Origin: Thalassospiraceae bacterium LMO-JJ14
GTDB lineage: Bacteria; Pseudomonadota; Alphaproteobacteria; Rhodospirillales; Casp-alpha2
Reading direction: 5' to 3'
Length of the DNA stretch: 64,000 nucleotides
Assembly: GCA_021555105.2 (NCBI GenBank)
Contig: CP134604.1
Location: 1,736,001 to 1,800,000, forward strand
Positions 8,953-17,306 of this stretch are shown one piece after another; the first letter of the stretch is position 1; each line of letters begins with the position of its first letter. The notes under the pieces were generated by a model, which made no database searches, was not told the DNA's origin, and saw nothing but the letters and a program-made list of their open reading frames with translations. A program made the translations under genes and the position numbers.

Positions 8953-9220
8953 AAGCGTGATGAAGTCAGGTTGAACCATTCTGACCGAGCCAATTTCGAC
9001 CCGGAGCAAGAGAGCCTTGATGAGTGTATCCGGGATACGGTCGAGAGGCTCGACGCACGCCCGGGCCGAAATTGGCCGGTTCCTTCGGAATGGCCTGGGT
9101 TGGCCGCCCGCGTCGTTATCGGCCTCGCCCGATGCTTCGGCATCGCGCTTCGACCGACGTCTGGCGGCGCGGCTCAACCCAGCGCCATCAGAATTGATTC
9201 CATCTGACTTCATCACGCTC
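8953..9220. mobile_element. MITE-like non-autonomous element with terminal inverted repeats
   Basis: The ends AAGCGTGATGAAGTCAG (8953-8969) and, inverted, GAGCGTGATGAAGTCAG (9204-9220) match at 16 of 17 positions. Weaker similarity continues inward for about 20 more bases. Both ends are flanked by TA (8951-8952 and 9221-9222), the target duplication typical of IS630/Tc1-mariner transposition. The 268-bp body codes for no recognisable transposase. It sits between motB, whose stop is 8 bases away, and the stop codon of the HD-GYP gene, which it touches. Confidence 0.7.
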
Positions 9221-9861
9221 TAAAGCCACTTCGCCAGGTCGTCGTGCGTTGTCGCATGAACGGCTTCATGGGCGGCCTGGATTGAAGAGGAAGCCTTTGC
9301 TGCGGCTTCGGCGAAGACGGGGTCGAACACTTTCCCTTGCTTGGCGACGATTTCACTGATGACGGCATCATGCGTGCGGTGGGTGAGAATCCAGCCGGCT
9401 GAGCGGGCCGCATCATAATAGTCTGCAATCGCCAGTATCCGGGCATCCAGCGGGATTTCCTCACCTGCCAACCCGTGCGGATAGCCGGACCCGTCATAGC
9501 ATTCGTGGTGGGCTTCAATTACCCGGCCAAGCGAGCCCCCGGAAAACAGTCTGTCGGTGATGAACTTGCCGATGGTCACATGCTTTTGCATGTACTGCAG
9601 GTCGGCAGGAGACGGTTTCTTGCGATGCAGGACTTCGGACGGCACGCCGAGCTTGCCGATATCGTGCAGCAAACCCTCAAGCCACAATTCGGACTGGCCT
9701 CGTTCCCCTATGCCGCTCTGTTTGCCGATGATCGAGGCGACTTCGGCGACGGCAATACCGTGCATCAGGCCATCGGAATCCGCTTTGTCGAGGATGTTCA
9801 CGATGATACGCCCGGAAACCACGTCCTTGCGGTTAATCAGCGCGTTTCGTAGTCGTTTCAT
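9220..9861 (-). CDS. HD-GYP domain phosphodiesterase (stand-alone)
   Basis: A 213-residue protein that is almost only an HD-GYP domain, predicted to hydrolyse cyclic-di-GMP. Motifs: WLEGLLHDIGKLGVP (HD near residues 66-67), a metal-ligand His in LQYMQKHVTIG, AHHECYDGSGYPHG (118-130, an intact GYP) and ILAIADYYDAARS. There is no receiver or sensor domain, and no signal peptide or membrane helix. The C-terminus (AKWL-stop) ends exactly at the right edge of the MITE-like element. The TAG stop is made of the TA flank plus the first element base, so the original C-terminus may have been longer. The metal ligands look complete. Confidence 0.88.
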   Translation of the reverse strand: MKRLRNALINRKDVVSGRIIVNILDKADSDGLMHGIAVAEVASIIGKQSGIGERGQSELWLEGLLHDIGKLGVPSEVLHRKKPSPADLQYMQKHVTIGKFITDRLFSGGSLGRVIEAHHECYDGSGYPHGLAGEEIPLDARILAIADYYDAARSAGWILTHRTHDAVISEIVAKQGKVFDPVFAEAAAKASSSIQAAHEAVHATTHDDLAKWL

Positions 9862-9957
9862 GATGTAATTAAAGCACGTTTTACGGATGATACAGTGTAT
9901 TTTTTAATACGCGCTTCTTTCTTTATCAGCGGTGTGCTTGCGCTGCGGGGCGGGGTC

Positions 9958-9986
9958 AAAAAAACGCCCCTCCCGAAGGAGGGGCC
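9958..9986 (-). terminator. Rho-independent terminator of the 59-residue gene
   Basis: Read on the minus strand, an 8-bp GC stem (GCCCCTCC/GGAGGGGC) with a TTCG tetraloop is followed by seven T residues. It lies 30 bases after the stop codon of the small gene at 10016-10195 and before the HD-GYP gene start, so the two are separate transcripts. Confidence 0.92.
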
Positions 9987-10015
9987 AGGTCAGGGTTGGG
10001 GGTGGCAGAATGCCT

Positions 10016-10195
10016 TCAGCCGGTCGGGCTCAGGCTGATCTCGTGGCTTGAGGCATGGCCTCTGCGCAGTCTCGAGAAGATGCCTCGCATAGCCTCGGCC
10101 TGGAGCCGGCGTCCTTCGCGGATCGCTTGTTCGACTTCGCCGCTGGTGAAAATACTCGGCGCTTGCGAATGTTTTGATCTCTGATTGCTGTTCAT
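10016..10195 (-). CDS. Small hypothetical protein, 59 residues
   Basis: A short gene starting at ATG 10195 (MNSNQRSKHSQAPSIF) with AAAGGA about 10 bases upstream, ending in SLSPTG-stop at 10016. The middle forms a basic amphipathic helix (EVEQAIREGRRLQAEAMRGIFSRLRR is the region, residues 21-45). Short proteins with a RLxAEAxRxxFxxLxR helix are common in alphaproteobacteria and recall, without matching, the DUF1127/YjiS type. The strong ribosome binding site, the dedicated terminator 30 bases after the stop and the AT-rich upstream spacer all support a real gene. Its function is unknown. It is divergent from the LysR gene. Confidence 0.72.
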   Translation of the reverse strand: MNSNQRSKHSQAPSIFTSGEVEQAIREGRRLQAEAMRGIFSRLRRGHASSHEISLSPTG

Positions 10196-10337
10196 CTCAG
10201 GGGTCCTTTCAATATGTGGGCGGGACCAAAGGGTCTCTGTCCCCGCGCTGTTGAAAGGACATTAATCGATACATAAAAAAGTCATAATGCCTAAAAAAAG
10301 ACTATGTTTCGTGAAATTTATTCATTAATATACGTGT

Positions 10338-11249
10338 ATGGATCGCTTTGGAGAAATGGAAACCTTCGCCAGGGTCGTGGAAAGCGGCAGCTTTTCGCAT
10401 GCCGCGCGCGAGCTGCACATGACGCCGTCCGCCGTCAGCAAGATGATTGGCCGGCTCGAGGACCGTCTTGGCGTGCGCCTGCTCAGCCGCACCACGCGCA
10501 AACTCAGCCTGACGGAAGAGGGGCGGGTTTTCTATCAGCGCATCACCCCGATCCTTGCCGAGGTGGAGGAGGCCGAGGAAACCGTCTCGTTGTCAACTGC
10601 GGAAGCGCGGGGCGTGCTGAAAATCAATGCTTCGACCGCGTTCGGCCAATATCAGATCGTGCCGCTGATCCCGGGGATGCTGGAAAAGTATCCAAGCCTT
10701 CAGGTGCAGCTAACGATGACCGACAGCATCGTCAATCTTGTCGAAGAGGGCTACGACGTCAGTATCCGCATCGGCACATTGACGGATTCATCATTGATCG
10801 CCCGCAAGCTCGGCACCGCGCACCGCGTGCTGGTGGCATCGCCGGATTATCTGAAGCGCCATGGTGTGCCGAAATGCCCGGCCGATCTCAAAGAGCATGA
10901 ATGCCTGAAACTGAGCATCCCGACATCGCTCAACAAATGGGAGTTCAACATGGATGATGGCCCCCGCACCGTCGAGGTGTCGGGACGTTTCGAAACCGAC
11001 AACGCCATTGCGCTCCACGAGGCGGCACTGGCCGGGCTGGGCTTGTTCCGCGCCTCCACGTTTGTCGTCGGCGACGATATCAAATCCGGTAAGCTGGTTC
11101 CGGTGCTCCAGGAATTCGAAATTGCCGGCGATCCGGGTATTTTCGCGGTCTGGCCGCACAACCGGAATTTGTCGGCCAAAGTGCGCGCGTTCGTTGATAC
11201 ACTGGTTGAGGCTTTCAGCCCGATCCCGCCGTGGGAGCGCGATAGCTGA
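10338..11249 (+). CDS. LysR-family transcriptional regulator
   Basis: A 303-residue regulator. The N-terminal winged helix-turn-helix (residues 1-60) contains FARVVESGSFSHAARELHM and SAVSKMIGRLEDRLGVRLLSRTTR, the classic LysR signature. The effector domain (about 90-295) has the periplasmic-binding fold of the PBP2 CrgA-like group (VSIRIGTLTDSSLIARKL). It lies directly upstream of, and in the same direction as, an RND efflux pair, 143 bases apart, and is probably its regulator, though LysR proteins often control divergent genes instead. No clear ribosome binding site precedes the ATG. The upstream spacer (10196-10337) is strongly AT-rich and must contain two divergent promoters. Confidence 0.9.
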   Translation: MDRFGEMETFARVVESGSFSHAARELHMTPSAVSKMIGRLEDRLGVRLLSRTTRKLSLTEEGRVFYQRITPILAEVEEAEETVSLSTAEARGVLKINASTAFGQYQIVPLIPGMLEKYPSLQVQLTMTDSIVNLVEEGYDVSIRIGTLTDSSLIARKLGTAHRVLVASPDYLKRHGVPKCPADLKEHECLKLSIPTSLNKWEFNMDDGPRTVEVSGRFETDNAIALHEAALAGLGLFRASTFVVGDDIKSGKLVPVLQEFEIAGDPGIFAVWPHNRNLSAKVRAFVDTLVEAFSPIPPWERDS

Positions 11250-11392
11250 CGGGTGAGTGTGTTCGCAACGGCGTCACCGCCGGACATTGCTGCAATGCAA
11301 AATTTTCAGTGGTTATTAAGCGCATTAGTGGTATCAACCGCTGGGTTTTTTGTGACGCATACGTTTGAGTCCCCGCACGGGCGGAGAATGAA

Positions 11393-12583
11393 ATGAACAA
11401 AATCGACACTTCATCGCCACATGCCGATGCGCCTGACGACGCTGTTCATGGCAAGTCCACGATGAAGCGCTCCGTGATTCTGGCGATCTTGCTGGCGCTG
11501 GCCGCCGTGGCCTGGGTTGCGTCCGGCGCTTTTGAAGACAATACGGCTGCTCCGCAGCAAACCGTGGCGGCGCGTAATGCCGGCGATACCGCGCCGATCC
11601 GTGTGCGGGTGCTGAGCCTCGCGGCCGTCGACCATCCACGCACCCTGATCGTCACCGGGCGGACCAATGCCATCAAGGATGCCGAGATCAAGGCTGAAAC
11701 GTCTGGCCAGGTGATCGCCCGGCCGGCCCGCAAGGGCAGCATGGTTGAAAAGGGCGCGGTGCTGCTTGAGCTGGCGATGGACGACCGCGCCGCGCGTCTG
11801 CGCGATGCCGAGGCACGGCTTGGCGCCGCCAAGATCACCTATGAAGCGTCCAAGGACCTGCAGCGCAAACAATTCGAATCGCAAATCAAGCTGGCCGAAA
11901 GTAACGCCGCGCTTGCCGAGGCCGAAGCTGCGCTGGCGGCGATCCGGCTGGAAGTCTCGCGGACGAAAATCCGCGCACCGATCGCCGGGTTTGTCGAGAC
12001 CCTGCTGCCCGGCCCCGGCGATTACGTCGAGACGGGCGAGCTGGTGGCGATGGTTGTCGATCTCGATCCGATGCGCGTCATCGTCAACGTTACCGAGCGC
12101 GACGTCGAATTTCTGCGCCTTGACGATCTGGCGACGATCCGGCTGCCGAGCGGGCGCGAGGTCGGCGGCACGGTCCATTACATCTCAAGGGTTGCCAATG
12201 ACGTGACGCGGACCTTCCGTGTCGACATCTGGACGGACAATCCGGATGCCTCGATTCCGGCCGGGCTGACGGCGGAAGTGCACCTGAACGGCGGTTCCCG
12301 CAAGGCGCACCGGATACCGACCTCGGCGTTGACCCTGAACGATCAGGGCAAGCTCGGCGTGCGCACCGTGGCCGATGGCGATATCGTCAAGTTCGTTCCC
12401 GTGACGCTGCTCGACGACACGCCCGGGGGCGCCTGGGTTTCGGGGCTCGCGGATCGGGTGACGGTGATTACCGTCGGTCAGGAATTCGTCGTCGACGGTC
12501 AGAAGGTGCAGCCGGTTTCGGCCGACACGCCGGAGGCGGGCGGAAATACAGACACGCCGAAGGCGGGCGGAGATGCGTCGTGA
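11393..12583 (+). CDS. RND efflux periplasmic adaptor (membrane fusion protein)
   Basis: A 396-residue adaptor linking an inner-membrane RND pump to an outer-membrane channel. It has an N-terminal membrane anchor or signal (about 24-45, MKRSVILAILLALAAVAWVASG), a biotinyl-lipoyl-like half domain (IKAETSGQVIARPARKGSMV), an alpha-hairpin (DDRAARLRDAEARLGAAKITYEASKD region), the second lipoyl half (IRAPIAGFVETLLPGPGDYV), then a beta-barrel. The start has GGAG 6 bases upstream. Two near-identical 20-base direct repeats (12528-12565) encode a TPEAGG/TPKAGG tail. The stop overlaps the GTG start of the pump gene (GTGA). No outer-membrane channel gene is present nearby. Confidence 0.92.
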   Translation: MNKIDTSSPHADAPDDAVHGKSTMKRSVILAILLALAAVAWVASGAFEDNTAAPQQTVAARNAGDTAPIRVRVLSLAAVDHPRTLIVTGRTNAIKDAEIKAETSGQVIARPARKGSMVEKGAVLLELAMDDRAARLRDAEARLGAAKITYEASKDLQRKQFESQIKLAESNAALAEAEAALAAIRLEVSRTKIRAPIAGFVETLLPGPGDYVETGELVAMVVDLDPMRVIVNVTERDVEFLRLDDLATIRLPSGREVGGTVHYISRVANDVTRTFRVDIWTDNPDASIPAGLTAEVHLNGGSRKAHRIPTSALTLNDQGKLGVRTVADGDIVKFVPVTLLDDTPGGAWVSGLADRVTVITVGQEFVVDGQKVQPVSADTPEAGGNTDTPKAGGDAS

Positions 12584-15500
12584 ATGCCCTGATCGACGCC
12601 GCCGTCAGTCATAGCCGGACCGTTCTCGGCAGCCTTGTGCTGATCCTGATCGCCGGTGTCGTCGCCTTCAACGACATCCCCAAGGAAGCCGATCCCGACG
12701 TCAATATTCCGATTATCTATGTCTCGATGCATCACGAGGGCATCTCGCCCGAGGATGCCGAGCGTTTGCTGATCCGCCCGATGGAGCAGGAACTCCGTTC
12801 CATCGAAGGCGTCAAGGAGATGCGCTCCAAGGCCTATGAGGGCGGCGCCAACGTGACGATGGAATTCGATGCCGGGTTCGACGCCGACGAGGCGCTGTCG
12901 GATGTGCGTGAAAAGGTCGACCTGGCGAAACCCGAACTGCCGGGCGAAACCGACGAGCCGGAAGTGCACGAGGTCAATATTTCCCTGTTCCCGATTTTGG
13001 TGGTGACGCTGTCGGGCAACGTGCCGGAACGAACCTTGCAGAATCTCGCGCGTGACCTGCGTGACGATGTCGAGGGAATTCCCCAGGTCCTCAAGGTCGA
13101 GATCGCCGGCGACCGCGAGGAACTGGTCGAGGTGGTGATCGATCCGGTGGCCATCGAAAGCTACGGTCTGTCGCCGCTCGATACGGTGTCGAGCATTTCC
13201 AGCTCCAACCTGTTGGTCGCGGCGGGCGCGCAGGATACCGGCAAGGGCCGTTTCGCGGTCAAGGTGCCGGGCCTGTTCGAGAACGTTGCAGATATCGCCG
13301 GGATGCCGGTCAAGGTCGACGGCGACAGCGTCATCAGGCTTGGCGATATCGCGGAAATCCGCAGGGGCTTCAAGGACCCGGAAACATTTGCCCGCGTCGA
13401 CGGTCATCCGGCCGTGGCGCTCGAGGTTTCCAAGCGGACCGGACAGAACATCATCGAAACCGTCGAGGCCGTGCGCGCCACCGTCGAGGCGGCGCGGGCC
13501 GAGTGGCCCGAAGCGATGCACGCCGCCGTGCAGGTCGAATACCTGCAGGACAAGTCGGACGATATCCGCCTGATGCTGGCCGATCTGCAGAACAACGTTC
13601 TGTCGGCGATCCTGCTGGTCATGGTGATCGTCGTCGCCGCGCTCGGACTTCGGACCGCGGGGCTTGTCGGGATCGCCATTCCGGGCTCGTTCCTGGCCGC
13701 CATTCTGGTGCTGTATTCGGTCGGCATGACGGTCAATATCGTCGTTCTGTTCAGCCTGATCCTGGCCGTCGGCATGCTGGTCGACGGCGCCATCGTCGTC
13801 ACCGAATACGCCGACCGCAAGATGATCGAAGGCGACAAACCGCGCCAGGCGTATACGCTGGCGGCGAAGCGCATGGCGTGGCCGATCATTGCCTCGACGG
13901 CGACGACGCTGGCGGCGTTCCTGCCGCTGGTGTTCTGGCCGGGGCTGGTCGGCGAGTTCATGAAGTTCCTGCCGATCACGTTGTTGATGACGCTGACGGC
14001 CTCGCTGGCAATGGCGCTGATTTTCGTGCCCACGCTGGGCGCGCAGATCGGCAAGGCGGGCGGCGCCGTCGATGCCGACCTGATGCGCGAGCTTGCCGGC
14101 TCGTCTTCCTTCCGCACCGATCACCTGAGCGGCGGTACGGGTGTGTATGTCCGCCTGCTCGACAAGGCGCTGCGCCATCCGGGAAAGATCCTCTTGCTCG
14201 CCTTTGCCCTGCTGATCGGCGTACAGGGGGTTTACGGCACGCTCGGCAAGGGCGTCGAATTCTTCCCCGAGGTTGAACCGGAACTGGCCAAGCTGCAGGT
14301 GCGCGCGCGCGGCAACCTGTCGGCGTGGGAAAAGAACGACCTGATGAAAGAAGTCGAGGGACGCATTCTCGACGTTTCCGGCATCCGTTCGGCGTACACC
14401 CGCGTCGGCCAGCAGGAACGCTCGGAAGAAGCCGAGGACATCATCGGCGAGATCACGCTGGAATTCGAAGAGTGGTATCTGCGCCGCAAGGCCGACGTTA
14501 TCCTGAACGAGGTCAGCGACAAAACCGGCGACATCGCCGGGATCTTCATCGACCGCCGCAAGGCCGAGGCCGGCCCGCCGGTCGGCAAGGATGTTCAGGT
14601 GGAATTTTCCAGCCGCTACGTCGATCTTCTGGCGCCGGCGGCGGCGCGGCTCCGCGCCTATATCGAAAGCGACGGCGAGTTCGTGAATATCGAGGACAGC
14701 CGCCCGTTGCCGGGGATCGAGTTCGAAATCAACGTCGACCGTGCGCAGGCGGCCAAGTACGGGGCCAACATCGAGCTTGTCGGGCGCGCCGTCCAACTGG
14801 CGACCAATGGCCTCAAACTCGGGGAATACCGCCCCGACGACGCCGATGACGAGATCGATGTGCGGGCCCGCTATCCGGAACGTTTCAGGACTTTAGACGA
14901 GTTGCAGCAGATACGCGTCGACACCACGGGACAATCTGTGCCGATCGGCAACTTCGTCGACGTCGTCGCGAAACAGAAAACCGGTACGCTGAACCGGACC
15001 GACACGCGCCGCGTGATGTCGGTGAAGGCTGACGCCGTCGAAGGCGTGCTCGTCGACACCAAGGTCCGGCAGGTCGAGAAGTGGGTCGCCGAGGCCGGTT
15101 TCGACCCGCGCATTTCTGTGCGCTTCAAGGGCGAGGACGAAGAACAGAAAAAGGCCCAGGATTTTCTCGTCAAGGCGTTCGGCGTGGCGCTGTTCCTGAT
15201 GGCGCTGATCCTCGTCACGCAGTTCAACAGTTTCTATTCGGCGTTCCTGATTCTGTCCGCCGTGATCATGTCGACCATCGGCGTCTTCATCGGGCTTCTG
15301 GTGACCGGCCAGCCGTTCGGCGTGGTGATGAGCGGCATCGGCGTCATCGCGCTGGCGGGGATCGTGGTCAACAACAACATCGTGCTGATCGACACTTTCG
15401 ACCGCCTGAAAGAGGACGCGAACTCGGTCCGCGACGCGATTCTCAAGACCGGCGCGCAGCGCCTGCGCCCGGTTCTGCTGACCACGGTGACGACGATCCT

Positions 15501-15738
15501 CGGGCTGATGCCGATGGTGCTCGGCATCAACATCGATTTCGTCAACCGCAGCGTCAATATCGGCGCCCCGTCGACGCAGTGGTGGACGCAACTGTCGACG
15601 GCGATCGTCTTCGGTCTTGCCTTCGCGACGGTCCTGACACTGATCGTCACACCGTGCGCGCTGATGATCCGCGGCAATCTCGCCGATTGGCGTCAGGCGC
15701 GCCGGACGCGGAAGCAGACGGCGGTTTCAGCCGGCTAA
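12580..15738 (+). CDS. RND-family efflux transporter permease
   Basis: A 1052-residue inner-membrane pump of the AcrB/VceB fold with 12 predicted helices and two large periplasmic loops. The N-terminus has helix 1 followed by FNDIPKEADPDVNIP, the usual pattern. Helices 2-6 occupy about residues 340-500 and include the proton-relay segment LILAVGMLVDGAIVVTEYAD, with Asp-Gly where AcrB has Asp-Asp, as in many non-AcrB branches. Helices 8-12 occupy about 860-1030 (GVIALAGIVVNNNIVLIDTFDR). The GTG start at 12580 overlaps the adaptor gene. The substrate cannot be read from the sequence; multidrug or amphiphile export is the family norm. Confidence 0.93.
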   Translation: MNALIDAAVSHSRTVLGSLVLILIAGVVAFNDIPKEADPDVNIPIIYVSMHHEGISPEDAERLLIRPMEQELRSIEGVKEMRSKAYEGGANVTMEFDAGFDADEALSDVREKVDLAKPELPGETDEPEVHEVNISLFPILVVTLSGNVPERTLQNLARDLRDDVEGIPQVLKVEIAGDREELVEVVIDPVAIESYGLSPLDTVSSISSSNLLVAAGAQDTGKGRFAVKVPGLFENVADIAGMPVKVDGDSVIRLGDIAEIRRGFKDPETFARVDGHPAVALEVSKRTGQNIIETVEAVRATVEAARAEWPEAMHAAVQVEYLQDKSDDIRLMLADLQNNVLSAILLVMVIVVAALGLRTAGLVGIAIPGSFLAAILVLYSVGMTVNIVVLFSLILAVGMLVDGAIVVTEYADRKMIEGDKPRQAYTLAAKRMAWPIIASTATTLAAFLPLVFWPGLVGEFMKFLPITLLMTLTASLAMALIFVPTLGAQIGKAGGAVDADLMRELAGSSSFRTDHLSGGTGVYVRLLDKALRHPGKILLLAFALLIGVQGVYGTLGKGVEFFPEVEPELAKLQVRARGNLSAWEKNDLMKEVEGRILDVSGIRSAYTRVGQQERSEEAEDIIGEITLEFEEWYLRRKADVILNEVSDKTGDIAGIFIDRRKAEAGPPVGKDVQVEFSSRYVDLLAPAAARLRAYIESDGEFVNIEDSRPLPGIEFEINVDRAQAAKYGANIELVGRAVQLATNGLKLGEYRPDDADDEIDVRARYPERFRTLDELQQIRVDTTGQSVPIGNFVDVVAKQKTGTLNRTDTRRVMSVKADAVEGVLVDTKVRQVEKWVAEAGFDPRISVRFKGEDEEQKKAQDFLVKAFGVALFLMALILVTQFNSFYSAFLILSAVIMSTIGVFIGLLVTGQPFGVVMSGIGVIALAGIVVNNNIVLIDTFDRLKEDANSVRDAILKTGAQRLRPVLLTTVTTILGLMPMVLGINIDFVNRSVNIGAPSTQWWTQLSTAIVFGLAFATVLTLIVTPCALMIRGNLADWRQARRTRKQTAVSAG

Positions 15739-15755
15739 CAGCGCACGTCACCCTG

Positions 15756-15815
15756 AACCACAGAGGCGCCGAGGACACAGAGGCTGGCCCGTGGCTTCTC
15801 TGCGTCTCTGTGGTT
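15756..15815 (+). terminator. Inverted repeat/terminator after the RND operon
   Basis: AACCACAGAG (15756-15765) pairs with CTCTGTGGTT (15806-15815), with further pairing inside (GACACAGAG/CTCTGCGTC), and is followed by TTTTAATT. It lies 18 bases after the pump stop codon and can act as a terminator. Confidence 0.6.
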
Positions 15816-15826
15816 TTAATTCATGG

Positions 15827-15847
15827 ATGCTGAAATAAGTTCAGCAT
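15827..15847. repeat. Short palindromic dispersed repeat
   Basis: ATGCTGAA/TTCAGCAT hairpin inside GGATGCTGAAATAAGTTCAGCATGAC. Close relatives occur at about 32404-32430 and 57164-57190. The stop codon of the TetR gene lies inside this copy. Confidence 0.7.
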
Positions 15848-16446
15848 GACGGGGGCGTGTCGTCGGGCGTCTCGCCCAGTTCCTTGTCGAGCAGGACCGC
15901 GGCCATTTTCTTTGCGATCATTGCGGATTCCGGTGTGCCGCGTACATGCGCCATCACGATCGCGCCTTCCTTGAGGAGCGACAATTGCTCGGCCAGGTCT
16001 TCGGGGTCGCGGGCGCCGGCCTGGGCGCACAGCTTGCCGAGATATTCGGCGATACGCCGTTTGTGCTCGGCCGCCAAGCGGTGCGCAGGATGGTCCAGTT
16101 CTCCAAACTCGCACGCTGCATTGATGAAAGCACATCCTGAATAGCCGAGCCCGGCAAACGCGCGGCCCTGGAACCATTCTTCAAGCGCATCGAACATCGA
16201 AAGCAGCCGGCCGCGTGGCGTCGCCGACGCTTTCTCCATTTCGCTCATCAGCCAGTTGCGGAACGTTTCATCGCGCCGCTGCAGCGCGGCAAGGATCAGT
16301 TCCTCCTTGGAGCGGAAGTGTTTGTACAGCGTCATTTTGGCGACGCCGGCCTCGGCCAGGATCTTGTCGATCCCGGTGGCGTTGAAGCCGTGCTTGTAAA
16401 AGAGGCGCAAAGCAGTGTCGATCAGTTCGTCGCGGCGCGATTTCAA
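15841..16446 (-). CDS. TetR-family transcriptional regulator
   Basis: A 201-residue repressor. The N-terminal helix-turn-helix (about residues 5-55, LIDTALRLFYKHGFNATGIDKILAEAGVAKMTLYKHF region) is canonical TetR. The ligand-binding domain follows (Cys in GYSGCAFINAACEFG). The TTG at 16446 is chosen because AAGGAG lies 5 bases before it and the homology starts with KSRRDELIDTALRLF; an upstream ATG at 16482 would add 12 unconvincing residues. The regulator is divergent from an AhpD/CMD gene whose promoter contains a perfect palindrome, so it probably represses that gene and itself. The stop codon is inside a dispersed repeat, so the C-terminus may have been altered. Confidence 0.9.
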   Translation of the reverse strand: MKSRRDELIDTALRLFYKHGFNATGIDKILAEAGVAKMTLYKHFRSKEELILAALQRRDETFRNWLMSEMEKASATPRGRLLSMFDALEEWFQGRAFAGLGYSGCAFINAACEFGELDHPAHRLAAEHKRRIAEYLGKLCAQAGARDPEDLAEQLSLLKEGAIVMAHVRGTPESAMIAKKMAAVLLDKELGETPDDTPPSC

Positions 16447-16563
16447 AGGAATCTCCTTAAAGCATACTACTCTGTCTATCATTCATTAGGTCAGGCAATC
16501 AAGAATAACAACAAAAAAGTCATGGTCTCTTGATTGGGCTCATATATCTGACATCACATAAAG

Positions 16564-16588
16564 GTCTGTATACAAAAAACATACAGAT
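16564..16588. promoter_or_regulatory. Probable second operator, imperfect inverted repeat
   Basis: GTCTGTAT (16564-16571) and ATACAGAT (16581-16588) form an inverted repeat with the same GTCTGT half-site as the palindrome at 16676-16689. It lies between the divergent TetR and CMD genes and is a likely second TetR binding site. Confidence 0.55.
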
Positions 16589-16666
16589 ATACGGGCCCTG
16601 ATGCAGATCAATATCAAGGAATCCCATAAAAAGGGACATAGGCGGAAATATTTATAAAAAAACCTA

Positions 16667-16694
16667 TTGACTAAGACAGACAGGTCTGTATATT
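16667..16694 (+). promoter_or_regulatory. Promoter with TetR-type operator in the spacer
   Basis: TTGACT (16667-16672) and TATATT (16689-16694) are separated by 16 bases. The perfect palindrome ACAGACAGGTCTGT (16676-16689) fills that spacer. A repressor bound there would block RNA polymerase at the gene starting at 16745. Confidence 0.75.
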
Positions 16695-16744
16695 ACGCTG
16701 CATCACAACGACACAATGAATTGCCCAAACGAAGGAGAACACCA

Positions 16745-17293
16745 ATGCCCCGTACGAATCTTCCCACCACGACCAATGACGCGCCGGCAGCAGCTCAGCC
16801 GCTGCTCGACGGCGTCAACAAGGCGCTCGGCAGCGTTCCGAACATGTTTCGTATTATTTCCAACAGCCCGGCCGCCCTCGAAGGGTATCTCGGGCTTAAC
16901 GGTGCTCTGGCGAAAGGCACGCTTTCCCCGCAGACGCGCGAACGGATCGCTCTCGCGGTAGGCCAGGTGAATGGCTGCGGATATTGCCTGTCCGCGCATA
17001 CGTACCTGGGTAAAAACCTCGCGAAACTGGACGACGCGGAAATTGCCGCCAACCGTATCGGCGCTTCGACCGACCCCAAGGCTGATGTGGCTGTGCGGTT
17101 CGCCGTGAAACTGGTCGAAAATCGCGGCCGTGTCAGCGAGGCCGACGTATCCGAACTGAAGATCGCCGGTTACGAGGATGGCGATATCGTTGAGATCGTG
17201 GCCCACGTCGCCCTCAACACATTGACCAATTACATCAACGAGGCCCTTGAAACGCCGATCGACTTCCCCGTCGTCAGCACCAAGGTCGCCTAA
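16745..17293 (+). CDS. Carboxymuconolactone decarboxylase family (AhpD-like) protein
   Basis: A 182-residue all-helical protein of the CMD/AhpD family. The CGYC pair (Cys78, Cys81) followed by His85 in NGCGYCLSAHTYLG matches the redox-active CxxC-x3-H of AhpD-type alkylhydroperoxidases, so a peroxide or electrophile-reducing role is likely. True carboxymuconolactone decarboxylases lack the CxxC. The ATG at 16745 follows AAGGAG at ideal spacing; the frame extends upstream to 16667, but that is promoter DNA. The gene is controlled by the promoter/operator at 16667-16694 and is first in a same-strand run with DUF1348, a cysteine hydrolase and a YHS protein. Confidence 0.9.
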   Translation: MPRTNLPTTTNDAPAAAQPLLDGVNKALGSVPNMFRIISNSPAALEGYLGLNGALAKGTLSPQTRERIALAVGQVNGCGYCLSAHTYLGKNLAKLDDAEIAANRIGASTDPKADVAVRFAVKLVENRGRVSEADVSELKIAGYEDGDIVEIVAHVALNTLTNYINEALETPIDFPVVSTKVA

Positions 17294-17306
17294 GACGGAC
17301 CCCCAA

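Noticed and set aside
8971-9207. 78-codon frame inside the MITE-like element
   Set aside because: It lies between the inverted repeats, has no transposase motif and no ribosome binding site, and is likely chance.
12499-14796. 765-codon open frame opposite the RND pump gene
   Set aside because: Antisense shadow of a high-GC gene: His/Arg/Gly-rich, low-complexity translation with no domain, while the plus strand encodes a clear RND permease.
16482-16482. ATG 16482 as start of the TetR gene
   Set aside because: AAGGAG is placed correctly only for the TTG at 16446, where TetR homology begins.
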